DNA of 64,000 nt from Pyricularia pennisetigena (lineage: Eukaryota; Ascomycota; Sordariomycetes; Magnaporthales; Pyriculariaceae): positions 6,944,641 through 7,008,640 of the forward strand of contig NC_043742.1 in assembly GCF_004337985.1 (NCBI RefSeq). Reading direction: 5' to 3'. How positions within the stretch are numbered: the first letter of the stretch is position 1; every line of letters begins with the position of its first letter. Under the pieces are notes generated by a model. The model made no database searches and had not been told where the DNA came from. It saw only the letters and a list, made by a program, of their open reading frames with translations. The translations under genes and the position numbers were made by a program. Positions 56,434 to 64,000 of the stretch are shown piece after piece.

Positions 56434-57456
56434 ATGAGTCGACGATTCTTGTATTCTCCTGCAGGGTTTTCATCGATCCGCCCTATCCGGCCCCGGCCCC
56501 GCTCTATACTGGTCAGGCGGCTCTCATCACTGCAGCCGACCATCTCGGATCCGTGCCGATACTTTAATGATTGTCAGCAAGAGTCGGCGAGGAATAAGGC
56601 CGCTCGCCGTGGGCCCGATCAAAGTCTAGCCTTCAATTCCCTTCATTTCACTGCCAACATCCATAGCATGTCTTCGCAGCCAGTGCCTGAAGCTGCTGCA
56701 CCAGGAGCAGTTGCATCCGAGGCCTCACAGGTGGATACTTCAGGGGCCGAGGCATCATGCGCAGCGGCGGGTGAGAAGATGGCGGCAGCACCGAGTGCCC
56801 CTGAACAGGAGCCCAAGCTACCTCCGTTATCTGCAGCAGAGTACAGGGAGTACAATCGCCTCGCGGATATGATGACATACTTTGTGAGTTTTACCATGGG
56901 AGAAAAAAAACGACGACAACAGAGCCGCATACACACACTTTCAGGACACCAGTGCGATGCATATTCTGACCATGGAAAAAAAAAGCACAACCATTTCAAA
57001 CAAACATGGAACATGATGTACACAGCCGCAGGCAACAACCGCCGCCCGGCAAACATGACGCTGCGGCAGTTCATCGACACCGGGCTCGCCTTTGTGCGCC
57101 AGCTCACCATGCATCACAACATCGAGGAGGAGCTGCTGTACCCGCAGCTCGCCGTCCGCATGGACGAGTTCCGCAACCAAGACGGCAAAAAGGGCGGTGG
57201 TGGCAAGCCCAACCGCAAGCAGTCGGAGCTCATCCGCCAGCACCGCCTGATCCACGAGGGTATGGACCGGTTCGAGGACTACCTGACGGAATGCCGCCGC
57301 GGCCAGCTCGACTTTGACATGGCCACGTTAAAGACCAAGATGGACGACTGGAACGACGTCTTGTGGCTTCACCTCGACGCCGAAGTTGAGACGCTCAAGG
57401 CCGAGAATATGCGAAAGTATTGGACGCTGCCAGAGATGAGGAGGTTGCAGATTTGA
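56434..57456 (+). CDS. HHE hemerythrin-like protein, probably mitochondrial
   Basis: Proposed exons are 56434-56883 and 56986-57456, giving 306 residues. The 102-nt intron has a GTGAGT donor, a CTGAC branch point (56966-56970) and an AAAAAAAAG acceptor, and its length is a multiple of three without a stop, so an unspliced 340-residue form can also be translated. The N-terminus (about 1-35) is Arg/Ser-rich with no acidic residues, resembling a mitochondrial presequence. An Ala/Pro/Ser-rich linker follows. The HHE helical bundle is about 140-300, with candidate metal ligands H153 (HNHFKQTW), H193/H194 and E198 (MHHNIEEELLYP), H236/H240 (QHRLIHEG) and H279...E283 (HLDAE). HHE proteins bind a di-iron centre and O2 or NO; roles of the fungal ones are largely unknown. 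A second in-frame ATG at about 56668 could give a cytosolic form. Confidence 0.82.
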   Translation: MSRRFLYSPAGFSSIRPIRPRPRSILVRRLSSLQPTISDPCRYFNDCQQESARNKAARRGPDQSLAFNSLHFTANIHSMSSQPVPEAAAPGAVASEASQVDTSGAEASCAAAGEKMAAAPSAPEQEPKLPPLSAAEYREYNRLADMMTYFVSFTMGEKKRRQQSRIHTLSGHQCDAYSDHGKKKHNHFKQTWNMMYTAAGNNRRPANMTLRQFIDTGLAFVRQLTMHHNIEEELLYPQLAVRMDEFRNQDGKKGGGGKPNRKQSELIRQHRLIHEGMDRFEDYLTECRRGQLDFDMATLKTKMDDWNDVLWLHLDAEVETLKAENMRKYWTLPEMRRLQI

Positions 57457-57597
57457 AAAGAAAAGAAAAAAAAAACAAGCGGGATAGGGTAAAGAAGACG
57501 GGGGAGGGAAGGGATCTTGTCAGCCTCAGTGCGGATGATGTAAAACTGTAAATTAGTGAATTGTTTAACTATTTTTACTTTTATTGTTTTCATTCTT

Positions 57598-57598
<1 letters not shown>

Positions 57599-57628
<30 letters not shown>
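57599..57628. repeat. Poly(T) tract, about 30 nt
   Basis: Uninterrupted thymines directly before a two-base gap at 57630-57631, about 140 bases after the stop codon of the hemerythrin-like gene. Confidence 0.95.
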
Positions 57629-58419
57629 CNNTTTTTCCTTCTGTTCGATTTCATCCGTTGTCTCTCGAGTTTGTCTCCTCAACTTTCAGACCCTTTTTAG
57701 ACTGAAGATCAGGCCAAGACACAAAACATGTATCTGACAGATGCATGAACCTCGTCTCCTCTTTACTATTTTTCGATTCGAGCGAAGTCCTTGGTGCACG
57801 TGCACTCCCTTACATACCTACTCCCTACTTGTTTTCCCCGCGTTCATCCAGCAGCTATCACCGAACTTTGAAAAGAATCGTTTCATGTTCTGATTTTCGA
57901 ATCCTTCGCCTTCGATTTTTTTTTCTTAAGCCTCTTATTTCCCCCATTTTTGGTCCATTCTCACGCATAGGAGCCAAGGCAGAACATAAGCAAGGTTTAT
58001 GTCCCTTCTTCTCCCCTTTCAACATGCTCGACCACACTCCTATTTATGAAACACTGACTAGGCATGATATGACGTGCGCCCGACGGTCACGGCCGAAGCT
58101 CCCAATCAGATTCTGACACTCATTTACTCGTTGCAAGTTGAATCAACATTCGACCGTCCGTCCAAGGAACCAGCCAGCTAGTCCTTGATAGCCCGCCATT
58201 GTGTGCAGAGAGTCGAGGAGTCGAAAGAAACATCCCATGTCTTTTGAGGTCGCCTTGATCGTTGTTCCATTTACTTGGCACTTGGACATCAGAGATGGAC
58301 GCGTTGTTTCGGTCGATCATGTTGAACGGCAATCCACAAATATTCGGCCTGCTGCGAAGCAGAGATTCTAGACTAACTATACCCAGGGCCAGATTTGGAC
58401 TCCCCATGCTCGTCGTAAG

Positions 58420-58448
<29 letters not shown>
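58420..58448. repeat. Poly(A) tract, 29 nt
   Basis: Uninterrupted adenines followed by an A/G-rich stretch to about 58470, in the spacer downstream of noxR. Confidence 0.95.
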
Positions 58449-58450
<2 letters not shown>

Positions 58451-58987
58451 AAAGAAAAAGAAAGAAAACTGATCGGGACGGGGAACCAGACTCATGTCGT
58501 AGCTGGTCAGAACCTAGATTTGATCAAAATTGAAAATGAATAAAAATAAGTGCAACCTGACAAAAACTCTTTGGGACAAAAATTGCTTTGTTGATATACC
58601 AACGAGAAAAAGAAAACATGCAGTTAGAAAATTAAGGAAATGAACCAGCCAAAATCCAAAGTTCGCCTGCCTGGGTAGAAGCTGTAGAAACCCGCCCTCT
58701 AAAAGTATGTTTATGCTAATCCATGGAGGGCGCAAAACAACGGCCCGATCATGTTCGAGAAGAAAAAATAAAATGAAAAGATACGCTCACCCGGCCAAGC
58801 ACCATGATATGCAGAGATGGTTTCCTCGTGCACCCGAAATGTCGGAAAGTCAGCTGGCTGACAACTATCATGGTGACAAATGGCCAGGTAAGAGCCATCA
58901 TTACTTCGTATCGACAAGAAACGCACTCGGGTGCCGGGGTATATGAGATGCGTTGCAGTTAGGAAGTCAAAACCATCGCTCGCTTTA

Positions 58988-60959
58988 TCATGCATCCTGA
59001 ATCCAAACCTATAGATAGTGAGACAAGTCGTTAGTGGATGTTTGGAGCTAATATTTCAGGCCTCATCGAGTCATGGGACGGTGATTGAACGCTTACCTCC
59101 ATCTTTCCATTGTCTGACCTTTCCCTCCGGGCCATAGACTTGGAGGCCATGATGGCCATGTCCAGGTCATCCTGATCACCCATGGTGATCATTGTTCCAC
59201 CGTCTTCGTCGTCGCGAACCTTGATCCTAACGTTGCGTCGGGATGCAATCTTGAACTTGTTGCGAATCTTTTCGACGAAATCCGAGTACTCGCAGGCCAT
59301 TCCGATCAGAATCATCCTTGTGTCGTCTGTGGCTGTGTAGTGCACCTTGACCTTGATGTTGCGAATGTCTGGTCTTCTCGACTGCCCTCGCGATGAGCTC
59401 GACATCGAGTTTGTTCCGGGACGGCGGTTGGATACCATCTCGAAATCGCCCTCATCGAATGATCCATCATCAAAGTCGCTGCCTTCGTCCTCCTCCTCAA
59501 TATACCGCTGTTGCGGTGCCCTGCGTTGTGACCGGCTGCCCCGGATGCTGCCGCCGCCGCCGCCACCGCCACCACCTCCATAGTTATCGTAGACGTCATC
59601 CAGATATCCTTCCTCCTCCTCTTGGGATCGTGGTCTCCTCCGTGGCGGCTCGCGCGTTGAGAAGCCTCGCGACGGTGCGTTAGAAGGAGCCCGGCTGGGA
59701 GCCCTCGAGCGTTGCTCCTGGGGAGATGTGGTACGTTCGTAGCGGTCATTGGGTCTTGCCTTGTCAATGTTAAGTTTGGCCGGCATGGGTTTCGGTCCAT
59801 TGCGGACAGAAGCACCACGGCTCATAGTCTGCTTGTCATTCTCGGGCGGCGGCGTGGGGGGGAAAACGTTCCTGCTGTTGGGTGGCTCCGACTGTTGCCG
59901 AGCTCTGCTCTGCAATCCAGGCTTGACGAGGTTCGTGGCAGCATAAGAGATGTTATCACTGGGCCTGTCGTCCTTGACATCGGCCTTGCCAGAGTTTTTG
60001 ATCTCGGACCCGGCGAATCCGGTGAAGGCGTTGGACCTGTCCGACGCGGCCACCAATCGTGCTTTTCCGAGGTAATCCTTTGTTTTCAAGTTCCTAACTT
60101 TTGCATCATTAGGCCTGTAAACCACTCCGACGGGAATGGAGAAGACGGTGTAGCCCTATAAGAATAATGTCAGCACTGTTGGTTCCTTTAATAACGGGAC
60201 TTGATCCAATATTCAAACTCACCTCGGCCTCTTCCCGAATTGCATCGTCAATGACGTTGTGGTCCTCAACAACCTTCTCCTTCACAGCGTAATTCAAATC
60301 CTGCAAACCAGCATCCTTCTGCTGCAAGTAAATGTAGCAGAGACCACGATTGAAGAGAACCTCGCAGGAGTAGAGCTTGAACATAAGACCAAGCTGAGCA
60401 TAGTCGATCATCGTGTTGCCTCGGAGGTACAGCAGGGTGTCGTTGAAGTTGGCGAGAGCCTCCTCGAAGTCACCAAGCAGGAAATTTGAAACGCCCTGCT
60501 GGAAGTAGGCGACAGCAAGGTACTGATCGAGTTTGATGGCTCGTTGATAGCATTCGACCTGCGCAGAGAAAGATTTATTTCTGTTAGTAACCCGTCCAAC
60601 GGAAAGACTCTCCCCTGGTTTGCAGCAGAGCACCTCGAGGGAGTTACATACGGCTTTCTCGTGCTCGCCAAGTGTGGCATGGATCACACCCATATTGAAA
60701 AGAATCTTGGACGTATCCGAGATCTTGTCGAATTCACCAAGAGCATCCTCGAATTCATTGTTGTCGTACCGGCCTAAGGCCGTTACCCACGTTTCTATCT
60801 CCTGCCGTTGGCGTGGTTGTGTCAGTCAATCACACATTTGTATTCATTGGAGTGGCGTCGACAAGCACAGAACAATAGAGCGAAAAAGAGAGAAAATGCA
60901 AAGAATAGGGAATAAAATTCATGAATTATGGATAACAAACGTACCTGCTTGAGCGACAT
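58988..60959 (-). CDS. noxR: NADPH oxidase regulator NoxR (p67phox-like)
   Basis: Five exons: 60959-60945, 60801-60652, 60558-60223, 60155-59097 and 59008-58988. All four introns are GT-AG (143, 93, 67, 88 nt), and the joined frame gives 526 residues. The first exon codes only MSLKQ and the last only VWIQDA and stop. Residues 1-165 form tetratricopeptide repeats (MGVIHATLGEHEKAVECYQRA, AYFQQGVSNFLLGDFEEAL, LFNRGLCYIYLQQKDAGL). A short conserved segment, GYTVFSIPVGVVYRPND, follows as in p67phox. The middle is disordered, with an Arg-rich part and ten glycines at about 360-369. The C-terminal PB1 domain (about 430-526) contains the acidic motif DDEDG...GDQDDLDMA and ends GKMEV-WIQDA. NoxR binds Rac and Cdc24 and activates NoxA/NoxB to make localised superoxide for hyphal growth and development. 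It lacks the SH3 domains of the animal protein, as fungal NoxR does. Confidence 0.95.
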
Positions 60960-63900
60960 GCCGAAATCAATTAACTCTCTTTTGGTCGAGGATTGTTTCT
61001 ATCCAGACCGCTGTGGTCCAGAGAAAGATGCTGCGTATATGTGCGAGGGAGTCGCACCTATTTCGTTGCAGGTCAAGTTTTGGGGGGGGGGGCAGCGAGC
61101 GGTTCAGTTGGTTTTTGATAGGGTCGATGGTGGAACCACAGGGCGGGGGGGATTTGGGTTAATAAGATCGGTCGCAGTTGATGTGGCTGCGCTCAGTTCC
61201 GAGACGGCAGGACCTGGGTCCCCCGCTTTTTTCTTCTCACTGGCACCCTGCTCTTCCCCTGTACCGTCTGCCACTCAAGTCGTAAGTCTTGTTCCCCGCC
61301 AAACCTGTAAAGTGGATGGCCCTCTTTTTCAGTGGTGGTTCAAAAATTTTAGTATAGCCTTGGCGCCTATAAGCTGGACTCGTCACGACCTAGGCGGTAG
61401 TCTTGTCGGGCTAACGTCGACGCTGGTTGGGCAATAGCAAAGAAACTCGGGCCCAGACGCCTCAAAGGCGAGCGACGTGCAGAGCTTGGCTGTTGTCGTG
61501 TGGTACCGACTAGCAGTACACACGGACCGATTAATGTATGTGGTGGATAGGGATAAGGGAAATAAACCAGGTAAGTGTCAAAGAATAAAACAAGGAAAGG
61601 AATATAATTAATGAAAAATAATGTTCGGCGTAGGAATAGAAATAGGAAGCTCAAAGGTGTTGGCAGATGTGCACACGATACAGAGTGTGCTCAAGTTTGG
61701 TTCAGTTGGCTGTGACGTGACAAAATTGCCTGCTTGTTGCTCGCTGCAGAAAGGTTGGTTTTAGAGTAGGCAAGGTAGCTACTTCGAAGATCAGGTGCCA
61801 GACCTTTTCGATTGGAGATTGTAATTATGTTTCCTCTCTAGGTTGGGCAGCGAATTGAGGCCGTTTGATCGTGTGCTTGTTTGCTGGATTTTGCGATTAA
61901 GACAGGATTAGGCCGGTATCTAGGGAATATGTGTAATATTGGAGCTGGATGTAGCGTCCTCGTATTGTATAGATCGGACGTCAATGGAAAGAAAACTCGC
62001 GATCGGGGATGCCGTCGTATTGGATTAAACAGACAAGATGATGGGATGCGCAACGGCGGTATACCGCGGAGAGTCGGGTTGAAAATGCAACGAATGTAAA
62101 GAGGATAGTTCTGCCAGCATAGTAGACGATAGACCCAAGGGATAAAGAATGATGAGGAACACCAATAAAAGCAAGAGGGACAGAAAAGAAAAAGGGAAAA
62201 AAAAAAATGTTACGGGGAGACGAGCGAATGATGCCACAGACAAACACTTGACGATCAGACAGATAGGATGGATAGCTTCCCATCATACAGTGCGCGATCG
62301 CTGGATGGAAAACGACTTGTGTCCGGTTTAGCCCCTACTGTGACCTCGATCTTGCAGAACGGGGGAATAGAAGGCTACTGTAAATATACTGTTGTTGGCT
62401 CTAAGTCTTCAGTATCGCTATAGGCTTCACACTACAGGGCAATGGGCTAACAGTGGGCCGATCCACCGCCGACAGTCATAGACGGGCTGACCTGGGAGAC
62501 GGGATGTTAGTGTGAGTTGTTAGTCTAGTGTAAGTACCGAAGAAGCACAGTCCCAACCGCCCAGGCTCACTAGCATCGTTACTGTCACTAATGCAGTAGT
62601 ACGAATTACTTGGTTGGGGACCTGTCGATGAACACGGGAGAAAAGCCTGTGCCCCAGGAACCTTGCCCGCGTGGACTGCTTGGGTGAAGCTCTGTGCAAC
62701 GTCTTCCGCTGTCAGGGGTAGGCAGGCTTTTTTTTTTTTTTTTTTTTTTTTTTCACTGCACTTGTCCCTTGTGAAAGGGGAGGCTAGGCCAAGGGTCAAG
62801 GGTCAAGGGTCTGGAGTCAGGGACGAGAGCCGTTCTAATACTGGGTACCACAGGTTAGAGCATGTCGCAGGGCAGAGCGGCTTTGTTTCCAGACATTTGC
62901 GTGGCGCTGAGCCAGGGGCTCGCTTCGCCGTGGTGTACAAATGGAATTTGAAAAGAAAGGGTAAAAAAAGAAAAGTTCCGTTCCAATTTTCCTCTCTTGA
63001 TTCGGTTGCTTTTGACTTTCTCTCCACGGGGCATAGTGTAACAGCCACTTGGAATGTAAATAATCAGATTTCACCATCCTGTAATTACGTTGGTCGTCCA
63101 TCGTCCAGATTAGGTTCGATTGACGGCAGCAAGAAACCCCGAGGTTAAATCGAACCACATAGTCCGGCTTGGTTGACAGAATCGAATGTTCTGTACTCCA
63201 TTTTTTTCTCTGCGTCTCAAGGTCACTACGCAATAAAGTGGTACGGAGGTTGTTCGGTCGGGGGGGGGGGTGTGGGCAGCATGTTCACTCACGGCACATC
63301 AAATCAAGGGCCAGCCACTGTCAGGGGTACCAGACACGTGTGTCTACTCCGAATAGAAGCCAAGCCAGGCCAAGCATTATACTGGCACTGATTTCCCCAT
63401 TCGTCGACACCTTCCGTCTGCCCCCTAGCCCTCGACTCTCCATGCCAGCCATGGATTTCAAACTCAGCTTCAGCTTGGTGACCACCAGAGGAAGAGGTGG
63501 GTGAGTGAGATCAACGGGTCCGTACGGGTACGCACATTGCCAGTAATACCCAGCCAGGTACACACACCTATCTAACCTTAACCACGGTATGTGCATCATC
63601 TATCTGATTATACCTTATGTACTTACTGTACTCGGTAAGCACCTACCCCTGCAACATCACAGCACCCGCCAGTCTCTTGGTGCCTGGCAGGCGGTTAGAG
63701 GGCCTGTCTTATGCGGCCATGCGTGTACAGTACTGTGCCGATGCACTCTGGAATCCGTTCGCATGCCTCCCGTGCGTCTCTTGGCTTGGTGCGTACAGAA
63801 CCTTGCCGTATTGGTTTAGCTAAATTTCGAGCCCGAGGTAGTGGGGATATTTTTTGATTGTATTTACCTTTTTCTTCTTCTACCCCTTCAATGTCTTGGC

Positions 63901-64000
63901 TGCAAAGTCTGAGCAGAGAGCCCACTTTAAATATCGGTTCGGCATGCCGTTGTTCATTAGAGCTATTTTACTATTAACGTTGAAGCTTTTTTCTTTTTTT
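60960..64000. other. Upstream region of noxR and right edge, no gene seen
   Basis: Three kilobases with no supportable coding frame. Features seen: G runs of about 11 at 61081-61091 and about 10 at 63261-63270, three tandem AAGGGTC units at about 62790-62810, poly(T) at 62728-62753, and TACTGTA/TACAGTA words near 62373-62394, 63618-63634 and 63725-63736. The noxR promoter should lie in the left part. Confidence 0.5.
62728..62753. repeat. Poly(T) tract, about 26 nt
   Basis: Uninterrupted thymines followed within 40 bases by a tandem AAGGGTC repeat. Confidence 0.95.

Larger units (their letters stand above)
57457..58987. other. Convergent spacer, hemerythrin-like gene and noxR
   Basis: About 1.5 kb. 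It contains poly(T) at 57599-57628, a two-N gap and poly(A) at 58420-58448, the two tracts being inverted relative to each other. No coding frame of note. Confidence 0.5.

Noticed and set aside
1..64000. CRISPR arrays, phage genes, intact transposons, secondary-metabolite clusters
   Set aside because: I looked for direct-repeat/spacer arrays, transposase or reverse transcriptase motifs, and PKS/NRPS signatures, and saw none.

Overview
The window is nuclear DNA of a filamentous ascomycete. The signs are spliceosomal introns of roughly 60-160 nt with GTRAGT-type donors and CTAAC/CTGAC branch points, GC-rich coding sequence set in AT- and pyrimidine-rich spacers, and a gene set typical of Pezizomycotina (noxR, IRS4, a fungal USP-domain protein, Rad9, an HHE hemerythrin-like protein). 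Sordariomycetes, perhaps Magnaporthales, is my inference from the general look of the proteins and of the TACC/TACAG-rich spacers; it was not tested. It is a draft assembly with N gaps at 313-1226, 11221-11757, 26995-27015, 33871-33881 and 57630-57631.

I can support nineteen protein genes. Left part (1-23 kb): a very large single-exon FMP27/BLTP2-type lipid-transfer protein (-), a small Tim17-like glycine-rich membrane protein (-), then a translation block made of eIF4B (+), the 60S-maturation GTPase EFL1 (-) and eIF3l (+). Middle (25-37 kb): a universal-stress-domain protein with an unusually long first intron, a Golgi pH regulator family membrane protein, a six-cysteine protein with a GPI-like tail, and a PEX11-family peroxin. 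Right part (38-61 kb): the microtubule bundler ASE1, the EH-domain protein IRS4, COP9 signalosome CSN5, mitochondrial glutamyl-tRNA synthetase, prephenate dehydrogenase TYR1, the RCC1-repeat protein ATS1/KTI13, checkpoint clamp RAD9, a 118-residue predicted secreted protein, a hemerythrin-like protein, and the NADPH-oxidase regulator noxR. The last 3 kb contain no gene I can defend.

The genes are mostly conserved housekeeping functions and do not form one pathway. The translation block (eIF4B, EFL1, eIF3l) and the mitochondrial or protein-synthesis genes (MSE1, ATS1/KTI13) are thematic neighbours. No prophage, CRISPR, secondary-metabolite cluster or intact transposon was seen. The best leads are a GC-AG intron in RAD9, a stop-free 102-nt intron inside the metal-binding fold of the hemerythrin gene, the cysteine-free small secreted protein, the 1.53-kb intron of the USP gene, and a set of long poly(A)/poly(T) tracts plus short TACAG/TACC word repeats that recur in the spacers. 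I did not find a clearly new multi-gene system. All splice models were built by eye from splice signals, reading phase and family knowledge; each closes in frame.
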